Of a stretch of 26,211 nt of DNA, positions 7,409-15,020 are shown in pieces. The stretch comes from an uncultured Ruminococcus sp. (GTDB taxonomy: Bacteria; Bacillota; Clostridia; Oscillospirales; Ruminococcaceae): contig USCU01000003.1 of assembly GCA_900553335.1 (NCBI GenBank), positions 1-26,211 of the forward strand. Reading direction: 5' to 3'. Made by a program: the position numbers and the translations under genes. The notes below the pieces were generated by a model that worked only from the letters and a program-made list of their open reading frames with translations, was not told where the DNA came from and ran no database searches. How positions within the stretch are numbered: position 1 is the stretch's first letter; every line of letters begins with the position of its first letter.

Positions 7409-8617
7409 TTGGAAATAAATCAAAAAAGAATCAAACCGATGAGAAATGCACAGCCTGTTGCACAGGCACGAAAAAAGCTCAATTTTCGTTTTGTAAAGGA
7501 TAAGATAGACAGACCATTTCTCCTAATCGTATTGGTGCTTTTGGTGTTCGGATTTATAATGATGTTCTCCGCTTCCTATGCGTGGGGCCTTTACGATGCT
7601 GATGACGGATATTATTATATAAAAAGACAGCTTTTCTCCGGGATACTCGGACTTGTAGGAATGTTTTTTGTGTCCTACCTTGATTACCATTTTTATCAGA
7701 ACACAAAAATTGCGTTTATCTTTTTTGGAGGGGCGTTGGTGCTTAACTTCATAACAGCTTTAGTCGGAGATGAGGTTGCAGGCGCTAGGCGATGGATTAC
7801 TATTGCAGGATTTCAGTTTCAGCCTTCTGAGATTTTAAAGGTAGCGGTAATTGTAATATTTTCCTATATCCTGGCAGTAAACTGGCAAAAATTTGATCAC
7901 TGGAAATATTCTATCGTGCCTTTTGCGATAATACTTGGACTTTGCACTGTAGCAGTTGCCGCTCAAAGGCATATGTCAGGAGTGTTGATTTTTGGTATTA
8001 TAGGACTTTCGCTTATGTTTGTCGGAGGAGTTCCGAGAAAATATTTTTGGCGTTTTATAGGAGCATTGGCAATTGCCATGGCGATATTTTTACTTTATAA
8101 AGTGTTTCTTGATTCGAGTGGAGGATTTTCTTATATCAGCGAGCGTTTTGAGTCTTGGCAGAATCCGCAGTCTGATCCGCAGGGAAGCACATATCAGACA
8201 TATCAGTCGCTTTTGGCAATAGGCTCAGGAGGAATTTTCGGGCTTGGATTCGGAGAGTCCCGTCAAAAATACCTGTATCTGTCCGAGTCGCAAAACGACT
8301 TTGTATTTTCGATTATATGCGAAGAGCTTGGTTTTGTCGGAGCTTGTATAGTAATTATTCTGTTCGCTATCTTTATTTTAAGAGGATTTTATATAGCTTC
8401 ACGTTCAAGGGATAGATTCGGAATGCTTTTGGTTTCGGGAATCACTGTTCAGATCGGTTCTCAGGCGCTTTTAAATATTGCGGTTGCGTCAAATGCATTT
8501 CCAAATACCGGAGTATCGCTTCCGTTTTTCAGTTACGGAGGAACGGCGCTTTTGATTCAGCTTTTGGAAATGGGAGTTTTGCTCTCCGTTTCAAGGCAGG
8601 CGAACAAATCCACATAA
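7409..8617 (+). CDS. ftsW: FtsW, septal peptidoglycan glycosyltransferase (SEDS family)
   Basis: A 402-residue polytopic membrane protein of the SEDS family, which polymerises lipid II into glycan strands with its partner PBP. Several hydrophobic spans are evident, starting with LLIVLVLLVFGFIMMFSAS. Family signatures include GARRWI with FQPSE in the middle, ESQNDFVFSIICEELG, whose Asp297 corresponds to the conserved catalytic SEDS aspartate, and the C-terminal NTGVSLPFFSYGGTA. The start is a TTG preceded by AGGGAGTGAG at 7394-7403. Linkage to the division PBP, murG and ftsZ favours FtsW over RodA; SpoVE is the same family. It follows the two-hairpin repeat. Confidence 0.95.
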   Translation: MEINQKRIKPMRNAQPVAQARKKLNFRFVKDKIDRPFLLIVLVLLVFGFIMMFSASYAWGLYDADDGYYYIKRQLFSGILGLVGMFFVSYLDYHFYQNTKIAFIFFGGALVLNFITALVGDEVAGARRWITIAGFQFQPSEILKVAVIVIFSYILAVNWQKFDHWKYSIVPFAIILGLCTVAVAAQRHMSGVLIFGIIGLSLMFVGGVPRKYFWRFIGALAIAMAIFLLYKVFLDSSGGFSYISERFESWQNPQSDPQGSTYQTYQSLLAIGSGGIFGLGFGESRQKYLYLSESQNDFVFSIICEELGFVGACIVIILFAIFILRGFYIASRSRDRFGMLLVSGITVQIGSQALLNIAVASNAFPNTGVSLPFFSYGGTALLIQLLEMGVLLSVSRQANKST

Positions 8618-8665
8618 GTAAATAATTGATACCGTAAAACCGACATACCGAAAGGAATGATTTTT

Positions 8666-9787
8666 ATGTTGAGAATACTTCTTGCAGGAGGAGGAACAGC
8701 AGGACACGTTAATCCTGCTCTTGCGATTGCGGAAATAATAAAAGAAAAGCATTCGGATGCAGAATTTGCTTTTGCTGGAACTCCTGACGGAATCGAAGCA
8801 AGACTTGTGGCAAATGCCGGTTACAAGTTTTATCCGAGAAAGATAAATCTAAATAATATAAAAAGAAATGTGAAAGCAGCATCGTATCTTTTGACAGCAG
8901 GAAAAAATGCAAATAAGATAATTGACGACTTTAAGCCTGACTTGGTTATAGGGACAGGCGGATATGTTGCAGGACCAATAGTTAGAGCAGCAGCAAAAAA
9001 AGGAATTAAAACGGCTATTCATGAGCAAAACGCTTATCCCGGAGTTACTAATAAGCTGCTTTCAAAGGTAGTCGATAAGGTAATGCTTACAGTTAAAGAA
9101 GCTCAGGATTATCTTGAAAAGGATGTGGACTGTACCGTTACAGGACTTCCTGTAAGAAAGAGCTTTTTAGCTGTGGAAAAGGCTTACGCAAGAGAAAAGC
9201 TTGGCATTTCGTCAGACGCTGTTTGTATTTTATCGACCGGCGGAAGTCTTGGAGCAAGAACGATAAATAACTCTGCTCGTGCATTGTTCAAATGGTATCA
9301 GAAAGAAAATATAGATGTTTATCACATTCATTCATACGGCACTTACGCTGGTTATAAAAGTTACAAAGACGAGCTTAAAGCGGAGGGAATTGATACTCAA
9401 AATAAGCATTTTATCATATCTGATTATTTGGATATGTCAGTCTGCATGGCAGCGAGCGACCTTGTAATAAGCAGATGCGGAGCGAATACCTTGAATGAGC
9501 TTGAAAGCGTCGGAAGAGGAGCTATACTTATTCCATCGCCGAATGTTGCCGGAAATCATCAGTATTATAACGGCATGGTTTTGCAAAACGCAGACGCAGC
9601 GGTTGTAATCGAGGAAAAGAATTTGACAGACGAAAAAATAGTTTCTGAAGTATCAGAGCTTATAAAAAGTAAGGACAGGCTTAATGCTCTTTCCAAAAAT
9701 GCGGGAAGCCTTTATATAAAAGATACAAACGACAGAATATATTCAGTTTTGTCAGAGCTTTTAAAGGATGTAATACTGAAAGGATAG
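8666..9787 (+). CDS. murG: MurG, UDP-GlcNAc:undecaprenyl-PP-MurNAc-pentapeptide GlcNAc transferase
   Basis: MurG converts lipid I to lipid II on the inner face of the membrane. The N-terminal G-loop is GGGTAGHVNPALA, a second glycine loop is STGGSLGARTIN, and the donor-binding region shows SRCGANTLNELESVGRG with NVAGNHQYYNG. An ATG at 8657 is in frame but touches the ribosome-binding site AAAGGA (8651-8656); the ATG at 8666 has correct spacing and gives MLRILLAGGGT and 373 residues, the usual length. Its last six codons and stop are part of a sequence repeated between the two small genes downstream. Confidence 0.96.
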   Translation: MLRILLAGGGTAGHVNPALAIAEIIKEKHSDAEFAFAGTPDGIEARLVANAGYKFYPRKINLNNIKRNVKAASYLLTAGKNANKIIDDFKPDLVIGTGGYVAGPIVRAAAKKGIKTAIHEQNAYPGVTNKLLSKVVDKVMLTVKEAQDYLEKDVDCTVTGLPVRKSFLAVEKAYAREKLGISSDAVCILSTGGSLGARTINNSARALFKWYQKENIDVYHIHSYGTYAGYKSYKDELKAEGIDTQNKHFIISDYLDMSVCMAASDLVISRCGANTLNELESVGRGAILIPSPNVAGNHQYYNGMVLQNADAAVVIEEKNLTDEKIVSEVSELIKSKDRLNALSKNAGSLYIKDTNDRIYSVLSELLKDVILKG

Positions 9788-10122
9788 CTTATGATTTTTA
9801 TCATCATAGCATTAATAACAGCATTAGTATTCCCGTGTGCATTGATTAATGCTGTTACCAGTGAAAAAAATAAAGATATATGGACGGCAGTCAGCTGCAC
9901 GAGCATTGTGTTGATGATAGGAGCAATATTGTTTTCTCAGTCAGCGTAATATTGAAAGGATAGCTTATGATTTTTGGAATTATAGCACTGGCAGCAGCGT
10001 TTGTGTTTACATATGCGTTAATTCACGCCATTAACGGCAAGGGTAGAAAAGAAATATGGACTGCTGTAAGCTGCATAAGCTTTGCTGCCATGATAGGAGC
10101 AATGCTATATATTCTTATGCAT
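9771..10122 (+). repeat. Tandem duplication, unit about 176 bp, spanning the murG tail and the first small gene
   Basis: The 29 bases at 9771-9799 (end of murG, its TAG stop, ribosome-binding site and the start of the first small gene) recur at 9947-9975 with one mismatch. The gene following each copy encodes a similar small membrane protein, so the unit is about 176 bp, arranged head to tail. In copy 1 the leading TAATA is inside murG codons; in copy 2 the same TAA is the stop of the first small gene. That shows which junction came from murG. The right edge at 10122 is estimated from unit length, because the 3' part has diverged. Confidence 0.85.
9791..9949 (+). CDS. Small two-span membrane protein A (52 aa), paralogue of the next gene
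   Basis: A 52-residue ORF starting at ATG 9791, 3 nt after the murG stop; the ribosome-binding site GAAAGGA lies inside the end of murG. It has two hydrophobic stretches (about residues 1-22 and 33-49) separated by a polar loop SEKNKD, then IWTAVSC and MIGA. I do not recognise a family. That it is a real gene is supported by its paralogue next door, which keeps the length, hydrophobic pattern and the IWTAVSC...MIGA core while many other positions changed, as expected if the protein is under selection. Its place between murG and murA suggests, without proving, a role in lipid II synthesis or the divisome. Confidence 0.75.
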   Translation: MIFIIIALITALVFPCALINAVTSEKNKDIWTAVSCTSIVLMIGAILFSQSA

Positions 10123-10155
10123 ATAGCAGAAGTGTTTATCAGCAAATCAGTTTAG
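9967..10155 (+). CDS. Small two-span membrane protein B (62 aa), paralogue of the previous gene
   Basis: A 62-residue ORF 17 nt after its paralogue, with the same GAAAGGA ribosome-binding site. It shares roughly half its residues with protein A over the 52-residue overlap, including M-I-F-x-I-I-A-L, the loop followed by IWTAVSC, and MIGA. It carries a longer C-terminal tail (HIAEVFISKSV) that protein A lacks. The predicted topology is two membrane spans joined by a short basic loop NGKGRKE. No known family is recognised. The pair arose by tandem duplication within the wall-synthesis operon and both copies remain open. Confidence 0.8.
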   Translation: MIFGIIALAAAFVFTYALIHAINGKGRKEIWTAVSCISFAAMIGAMLYILMHIAEVFISKSV

Positions 10156-10179
10156 CCTATTTCACCTAACTCTCTTTGT

Positions 10180-10201
10180 TTGCATAATATATGTTATGCA
10201 A
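10180..10201 (+). promoter_or_regulatory. Inverted repeat upstream of murA
   Basis: TTGCATAA and TTATGCAA form a perfect 8-bp inverted repeat with a 6-nt centre (TATATG), ending six bases before the murA ribosome-binding site. It could be a protein operator or, in RNA, a small hairpin next to the ribosome-binding site. A TTG inside it opens a longer in-frame murA reading, but that start has no ribosome-binding site. Function is not known. Confidence 0.5.
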
Positions 10202-10221
10202 TTTGTAAAGGAGAGAGGATT

Positions 10222-11475
10222 ATGCAGAGGCTGAAAATTATAGGAGGAAAGAAGCTTTCGGGCGAAATATCGGTTCATGGGGCTAAAAATGCGGCGCTGC
10301 CTTTGCTTGCGGCGTGCGTACTGGCTAAGGGAGAAACGATTTTACATAATTGTCCGAGATTAAGCGACTCCTATGCGGCACTTAGAATTTTATCCTGCTT
10401 GGGATGTAATTGTAAGCGAGAGGAAGATACTGCTGTTATAAATACGGATGGCTTGACAGGCTTTGACGTTCCGGATAATCTTATGAGAGAGATGCGTTCT
10501 TCTATTGTATTTTTAGGAGCAATTTTAGGAAGATGCGGAAAGTGTAAGCTGTCGTTTCCGGGGGGCTGCGAGCTGGGACCTCGCCCGATAGACCTACATA
10601 TAAAAGCGCTCAGAAGTCTTGGCGCAGTTATTAAAGAGGAATACGGTCTTTTAGACTGTGAGGTTTCGGGAAGGCTCAGAGGAAACAGAATCTCGCTTTC
10701 TTTTCCGTCAGTAGGTGCAACTGAAAATATCATTCTTGCGGCAAGCACTGCAAGAGGAGAAACTGTTATTGAAAATGCGGCGAGAGAGCCAGAGATAACA
10801 GACCTTGCAAACTTTTTAAATAAATGCGGAGCTAAAATAAGCGGAGCAGGAACAAGCAAGGTTGTGGTAGACGGAGTAGATGAGTTATATGGCTGTGAAT
10901 ATAGTGTTATGCCGGACAGAATCGTTGCTTGTACTTATATGAGCGCTGCTGCTGTAACAGGATCGGAGCTTAATATAAAAAAAGTGAATTTTCACGATCT
11001 TACAAGCGTTATCCCTGTTTTTGAGGAAATGGGGTGTACGGTTTTTCCGTTTAAGGACAATATCTATGTAAACGCAAAAAAGCGTTTGAACGCTGTGAAA
11101 ACAATAAGAACAATGCCGTATCCGGGATTCCCGACGGACGCACAGGCGATTTTAATGGCGCCTCTTTGCAAGGCGGCAGGAACGAGCGTTATTGTCGAAA
11201 ATATATTTGAAAGCCGATACCGTCATGTTGACGAGCTTTGCCGAATGGGTGCGAAAATAAAAATTGAGGGAAGAGTGGCAGTCATAGACGGAGTTAAAAC
11301 CTTGTATGGTACAGGAGTCATGTCGACAGATTTAAGAGGCGGAGCAGCTTTGGTGCTTGCAGGACTCGGCGCTCAGGGCGAAACCGTAATAGGAAACGTA
11401 AAGTATATAGACCGAGGATATGAGAATATCGAAAGAGATATTTCGTCGGTAGGCGGAGATATTGTAAGAATTTAG
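10222..11475 (+). CDS. murA: MurA, UDP-N-acetylglucosamine 1-carboxyvinyltransferase
   Basis: MurA transfers enolpyruvate from PEP to UDP-GlcNAc, the first committed step of peptidoglycan synthesis and the target of fosfomycin. The N terminus has IHGAKN-like VHGAKNAALPLLAA. The catalytic loop is FPGGCELGPRPIDLH with the active-site Cys116; a Cys at this position predicts fosfomycin sensitivity for this enzyme. Later motifs are GATENIILAAS, MPYPGFPTDAQA and the C-terminal TDLRGGAALVLAGLGA. The ATG at 10222 is preceded by AAAGGAGAGAGG (10207-10218) and gives 417 residues, the normal length. A second murA paralogue is common in Firmicutes; which paralogue this is cannot be told here. Confidence 0.96.
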   Translation: MQRLKIIGGKKLSGEISVHGAKNAALPLLAACVLAKGETILHNCPRLSDSYAALRILSCLGCNCKREEDTAVINTDGLTGFDVPDNLMREMRSSIVFLGAILGRCGKCKLSFPGGCELGPRPIDLHIKALRSLGAVIKEEYGLLDCEVSGRLRGNRISLSFPSVGATENIILAASTARGETVIENAAREPEITDLANFLNKCGAKISGAGTSKVVVDGVDELYGCEYSVMPDRIVACTYMSAAAVTGSELNIKKVNFHDLTSVIPVFEEMGCTVFPFKDNIYVNAKKRLNAVKTIRTMPYPGFPTDAQAILMAPLCKAAGTSVIVENIFESRYRHVDELCRMGAKIKIEGRVAVIDGVKTLYGTGVMSTDLRGGAALVLAGLGAQGETVIGNVKYIDRGYENIERDISSVGGDIVRI

Positions 11476-11491
11476 TGCCGAGGTGAGGAAG

Positions 11492-12400
11492 TTGAAGGAT
11501 ATTATAAAGAGCGATCAATCTAAGGATGAGGTAAGAATTATTAACGGAGAAGAAGTTGTCGTTTCAAGAAAAAAGAGAAGACGCAATATGTCGCTCTATT
11601 ATGTTTTGATAATAATTTTTGTCATTTTGGCAATGATATTTTTATCGTTTACATATTTTTTCAGAATTAAGACAATAAAAGTTTCGGGAAATACTCTTTA
11701 TACAACAGAGCAGGTAATAGAACAATCAGGTGTAAGTCTTGATGACAATCTTTTCAGAACAGATACAGATGCTGTACAAAACCGTATAAGCTCTGCTTTT
11801 CCGTATTTTGAAAGTGTTGAGGTAAAACGTGAGCTGGCGTCAACTCTTAAAATAACTGTCGTTGAAGCAACCCCTGCGGTGTCAATATGTAATAACGATA
11901 ATGAGTTTGTGGTTGTAAGTACAAACGGCAGGATTTTGGAAACAGGACTTTCTTCCTCTAAGGAAGGAACTGCCGAGGTCTATGGAATGGAAATGACAGA
12001 AACGAGAGCCGGATCTGATTACGATGACAAGGATAAAATTAAGAAATCCGTTTTAGATGAAATAATATCTGAAAGCGAGAAGCTCGGTCTTAATAAAATA
12101 ACACAAATCGGATTGTCGGAAAGAACTGATATACGTCTTATATACAACGGAACGGTAAAAATAAAGCTCGGAAGCTCACAGGATATTCCGTTCAAGCTCA
12201 GCTATATTAAATCTGTGATAGATAAGCTTGGAGAGGATTATTCCGGAACGCTCATATACCACAGTGCGGAAAGCGGCATTTCTGCTATTCCGGATAATGA
12301 TCAAACCGCTGAAAGTGCTGCAGAAAGCACGAAAGAACAAACTTCCGAGCAAACAGAGGAAACTACCGAAGAGGAAAATTGGGATAATTATGTGCAATAA
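11492..12400 (+). CDS. ftsQ: FtsQ/DivIB-type cell division protein
   Basis: A bitopic divisome protein of about 302 residues that forms the FtsQLB (DivIB-FtsL-DivIC) complex. It has a short basic cytoplasmic region with KKRRR, one membrane span at about residues 36-57 (YYVLIIIFVILAMIFLSF), then the POTRA domain beginning IKTIKVSGNTLYTTEQVIEQSG, and a beta domain. The last 35 residues or so are a low-complexity Ala/Ser/Glu/Thr tail. A GTG at 11483 is in frame, but AGGTGAGG at 11481-11488 looks like the ribosome-binding site for the TTG at 11492, so the shorter form is preferred. It begins 16 nt after murA, inside the same transcription unit. Confidence 0.9.
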   Translation: MKDIIKSDQSKDEVRIINGEEVVVSRKKRRRNMSLYYVLIIIFVILAMIFLSFTYFFRIKTIKVSGNTLYTTEQVIEQSGVSLDDNLFRTDTDAVQNRISSAFPYFESVEVKRELASTLKITVVEATPAVSICNNDNEFVVVSTNGRILETGLSSSKEGTAEVYGMEMTETRAGSDYDDKDKIKKSVLDEIISESEKLGLNKITQIGLSERTDIRLIYNGTVKIKLGSSQDIPFKLSYIKSVIDKLGEDYSGTLIYHSAESGISAIPDNDQTAESAAESTKEQTSEQTEETTEEENWDNYVQ

Positions 12401-12475
12401 TTTGAGGAATCAGACAATATAAGACAAATTTTCTGTTTTTACCATGTAGTTTGCGAAAAATGTTGAAAAAAAGCC

Positions 12476-12504
12476 TTGCAAAAGCAAATGTTTTATGTTA
12501 TTAT
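12476..12504 (+). promoter_or_regulatory. Sigma-A type promoter for ftsZ
   Basis: TTGCAA (12476-12481), a 17-bp spacer and TATTAT (12499-12504) make a good housekeeping promoter in the 286-bp gap between ftsQ and ftsZ. Transcription should start near 12511, giving ftsZ its own transcript with a leader of about 175 nt. No terminator is seen between ftsQ and this promoter, so read-through from the cluster is also likely. Confidence 0.75.
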
Positions 12505-12510
12505 ATAAAG

Positions 12511-12686
12511 GTATAGGTAGCACATTTTCAATAAGACATAAAACGCTGTCATATAAGGTTTTCATGCGGGATTTTATTTTTGCGGAAACTTTGAGAGTGA
12601 CCCAATGCCGTGTATAGGCTGTGGGATGCCTTGATTTGGTTATATTGATAATAATACCGTAATTTATTTTAGGAGGACTACAGATT
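12511..12686 (+). other. Long 5' leader of ftsZ, possibly structured
   Basis: About 175 nt separate the predicted start site from the ftsZ ATG and no ORF of note fills it. A local hairpin is visible at 12601-12625: CCCA pairs with TGGG and GCC with GGC around a small internal loop, with a 7-nt apical loop GTGTATA. The ribosome-binding site TTAGGAGGA lies at the end. The leader could host a regulatory RNA or simply be long; no known riboswitch class was recognised. Confidence 0.4.
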
Positions 12687-13769
12687 ATGAGTTTTGCTAT
12701 TAGCCCAGAGGAATTGTTCGGCGCTAAAATTAAGGTCATCGGCGTCGGCGGCGGCGGCGGAAACGCACTTAATTGTATCGCCGAAGAGGGAATGATCGGA
12801 AATGTTGATTACATAGCGGTTAATACAGACATTCAGGCACTTCAGCGTTCTAAGGCAACCGAAAAGATTCAGATCGGTTCTAAGCTTACAAGAGGCTTGG
12901 GAGCAGGCGGAAGACCTGAGGTTGGAGAAGCGTCTGCGCAGGAGAGCAAGGAGGAGATCTCCGATGCCATTAAGGACGCAGATATGGTATTCATCACTGC
13001 CGGAATGGGCGGAGGAACAGGAACAGGAGCTGCTCCGATCGTTGCTGAGATCGCACAGGATTTGGGAATACTTACAGTTGCTGTTGTTACAAAGCCTTTT
13101 GCTTTTGAAGGTGCAAAGAAAGCAGCTCAGGCTGAAAAGGGAATTGCTGAGCTTTTAGAGCATGTTGATTCTCTTATAGTAATTCCAAATCAGAAGCTTT
13201 TGTCAGGTGAACAAAGACTTACAATGAGAGATTCGTTTACTCTTGCAGATAATGTTTTAAAGACGGGTGTTAAGAGCATTGCGGATTTGATTTTGAGAAA
13301 CGGATTTATGAACGTTGACTTTGCTGACGTTACAACGATTATGAAGGATGCCGGAAAGGCTCATATCGCAATCGGATACGGTGAGGGCAAGGACAAGGCT
13401 CAGGACGCTGCAAATCAGGTTATTTCTTCACCGCTTCTTGAAACTTCGATCAGCGGAGCAAGAAGACTTCTTGTTAATATCGTAATGAGTGAGGATATCG
13501 TTACAAGTGATATGGACGAGCTTACTCAGATCATTACTCAGGCGGTTGATCCTGACGCTACGATCATCTTCGGTGCGGATTATACTCCTGACGCTACGGA
13601 TTGCATAAGCGTAACAGTTATTGCTGCTGACTTTACTGATGACACAAAGAGATTTAGCTCTGCTGCTTCATCAAAGCTTGATTCGGAGGCAATGGCTAAG
13701 GCCGGTGTTAAAGCACCTAATAATCCTGATTACTACGACGACATTTTTAATATTATTAAGAACAAGTAA
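12687..13769 (+). CDS. ftsZ: FtsZ, tubulin-like division GTPase
   Basis: FtsZ polymerises into the Z ring. The GTP-binding core is clear: VIGVGGGGGNALN near the N terminus, the tubulin signature GGGTGTGAAP (residues 108-117), TKPFAFEG, and the T7/synergy region NVDFADVTTIM. The 360-residue length is at the short end for Firmicutes. The spacer after the GTPase domain is only about 30 residues, and the C-terminal tip YYDDIFNIIKNK departs from the usual DIPTFLR-type peptide that binds FtsA, SepF or EzrA. The ribosome-binding site AGGAGG precedes the ATG. Neither ftsA nor sepF lies nearby. Its own promoter and the terminator behind it make it a separable unit at the end of the dcw cluster. Confidence 0.97.
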   Translation: MSFAISPEELFGAKIKVIGVGGGGGNALNCIAEEGMIGNVDYIAVNTDIQALQRSKATEKIQIGSKLTRGLGAGGRPEVGEASAQESKEEISDAIKDADMVFITAGMGGGTGTGAAPIVAEIAQDLGILTVAVVTKPFAFEGAKKAAQAEKGIAELLEHVDSLIVIPNQKLLSGEQRLTMRDSFTLADNVLKTGVKSIADLILRNGFMNVDFADVTTIMKDAGKAHIAIGYGEGKDKAQDAANQVISSPLLETSISGARRLLVNIVMSEDIVTSDMDELTQIITQAVDPDATIIFGADYTPDATDCISVTVIAADFTDDTKRFSSAASSKLDSEAMAKAGVKAPNNPDYYDDIFNIIKNK

Positions 13770-13783
13770 CATTTGATATTAAG

Positions 13784-13821
13784 GGCATCTCGCAGGTATT
13801 ATCGTTGTGAGATGCCTTTTT
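13784..13821 (+). terminator. Rho-independent terminator after ftsZ
   Basis: GGCATCTCGCA (13784-13794) pairs with TGTGAGATGCC (13806-13816) through 11 bp with one G-U pair, followed by five T residues. It closes the dcw cluster transcript. Confidence 0.93.
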
Positions 13822-13842
13822 AACAAGCAGAGGCAAAGTTTT

Positions 13843-14400
13843 ATGACTGATATTAAGAATATAAATACAAGCGAATTAAAACAGGCGGCAAAGTATCTGA
13901 CTGCAGGGGATAAAATTTTGCTGAGCGGAGTGATTTATACTGCAAGAGATGCTGCGCACAAGCGATTTGAAAAGCTTCTTGATGAAGGAAGAGAGCTTCC
14001 GTTTGACCTCCAAACAGCGGTAATTTATTATGCAGGACCAACTCCGGCTCCTGAGGGAAAAGCAGTTGGTGCTTGTGGACCGACGACATCAGGCAGAATG
14101 GATAAATTTGCGCCCAGACTGCTTGATCTAGGACTTTTAGCGATGATAGGAAAAGGTGAGAGAAGTCGGGAGGTTAGAGATGCAGTAAAGAGAAATCAGG
14201 CAGTATATCTGTGTGCTACCGGCGGAGCAGGGGCGCTTGCGTCAAACTGCATTAAAAGCTGTGAGGTAATAGCGTTTGATGAGCTTGGCTGTGAGTCGGT
14301 AAAGAAAATGTATATTGAAAATTTTCCGCTTGTGGTTGCAAACGATTCCTTTGGAAATGATTTGTTTGAAATCGGAAGAAGGCAGTTTGAAAGGGCTTGA
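13843..14400 (+). CDS. Fe-S hydro-lyase (fumarase/tartrate dehydratase type) beta subunit, orphan
   Basis: The 185-residue product matches the C-terminal or beta domain of class I Fe-S fumarases and L(+)-tartrate dehydratase. Visible family features are GDKILLSGVIYTARDAAHKR, LPFDLQTAVIYYAGPTPAPEGK, ACGPTTSGRMDKFAP, MIGKGERS and CATGGAGALAS. In two-subunit enzymes the alpha partner carries the 4Fe-4S cysteines and normally lies directly upstream. Here ftsZ is upstream and a sigma factor is downstream, so the alpha gene must be elsewhere or the protein acts without it. The ATG at 13843 follows AGAGG (13829-13833). The substrate cannot be told from this subunit alone. Confidence 0.88.
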   Translation: MTDIKNINTSELKQAAKYLTAGDKILLSGVIYTARDAAHKRFEKLLDEGRELPFDLQTAVIYYAGPTPAPEGKAVGACGPTTSGRMDKFAPRLLDLGLLAMIGKGERSREVRDAVKRNQAVYLCATGGAGALASNCIKSCEVIAFDELGCESVKKMYIENFPLVVANDSFGNDLFEIGRRQFERA

Positions 14401-14403
14401 GTT

Positions 14404-14973
14404 ATGAACGCTTTTGACTGGGGAATTTCAGATGAAGATCTTATAAGACAAGCTAACAGCGATGGAGCTTTTTCAGAGATCATATCAAGATATAAGAAGA
14501 TAGCGGAAATAAAAGCGAGAAAGCTTGGCGGCAAAAGAAGTGAAGCAGAGATAAGCGATCTCATAGACGAGGGAGTTATTGCTGTTTTTTATGCTGTCAG
14601 AACTTATGACGAGAGTAGGGGTGTACTCTTTTCTACCTATGCAGACACTTGCATAACAAACAGAATAATCACCACGCTTGAAAAACAGAACCGTATAAGA
14701 ATGAAAGAATCGGACGATGCTTTGTCATGCGAAAAAAGTATAGAGGTAAAAAGTCCAGAAAGTATTCTTATAGAGCGTGAACGTTTTGATGAAGCAATGA
14801 AAAGAGCTTCTAAGAAATTGTCGGGTATGGAGCTTTCGGTGCTTCAGCTGTATCTTCAGACTGAGAGCTATAAGATCATCTCCGAAAAGTTTGGTATTTC
14901 TGAAAAAGCTGTTGACAATGCAATGCAGAGGGTTAGAAAAAAGCTTAAATCTGTTTTGTCAAAGGAGATTTAA
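14404..14973 (+). CDS. Sigma-70 family RNA polymerase sigma factor, SigH-like
   Basis: A 189-residue sigma factor with region 2 and region 4 but no region 1.1. Region 2 is SDEDLIRQANSDGAFSEIISRYKKIAEIKARKL through DLIDEGVIAVFYAVRTYDESRGVLFSTYADTCITNRIITTLEKQNR, close to the pattern of SigH (sigma-30). Region 4 is LSGMELSVLQLYLQTESYKIISEKFGISEKAVDNAMQRVRKKLK, a helix-turn-helix for the -35 element. It begins 3 nt after the hydro-lyase stop, with GAAAGGG inside that gene, so the two are translationally coupled. SigH drives early sporulation and competence genes in Bacillus and Clostridium; whether this is the orthologue or a paralogue is unresolved. Confidence 0.88.
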   Translation: MNAFDWGISDEDLIRQANSDGAFSEIISRYKKIAEIKARKLGGKRSEAEISDLIDEGVIAVFYAVRTYDESRGVLFSTYADTCITNRIITTLEKQNRIRMKESDDALSCEKSIEVKSPESILIERERFDEAMKRASKKLSGMELSVLQLYLQTESYKIISEKFGISEKAVDNAMQRVRKKLKSVLSKEI

Positions 14974-15020
14974 ACAAAAAATAAATTGCAATATATCATA
15001 ACAGGTCTTTAATTAACATA

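Noticed and set aside
10371..10859. 162-codon - strand frame opposite murA
   Set aside because: It is antisense to an intact, motif-complete murA and has no supporting signals.
12401..12475. SigH-type promoter (AGGA...GAAT) before ftsZ
   Set aside because: AGGAAT occurs at the end of ftsQ but no matching GAAT -10 follows at the required distance.
14986..15015. Promoter with TTGCAA -35 before the zinc-ribbon gene
   Set aside because: No acceptable -10 hexamer occurs at 16-18 bp spacing, so the start of this transcript could not be placed.
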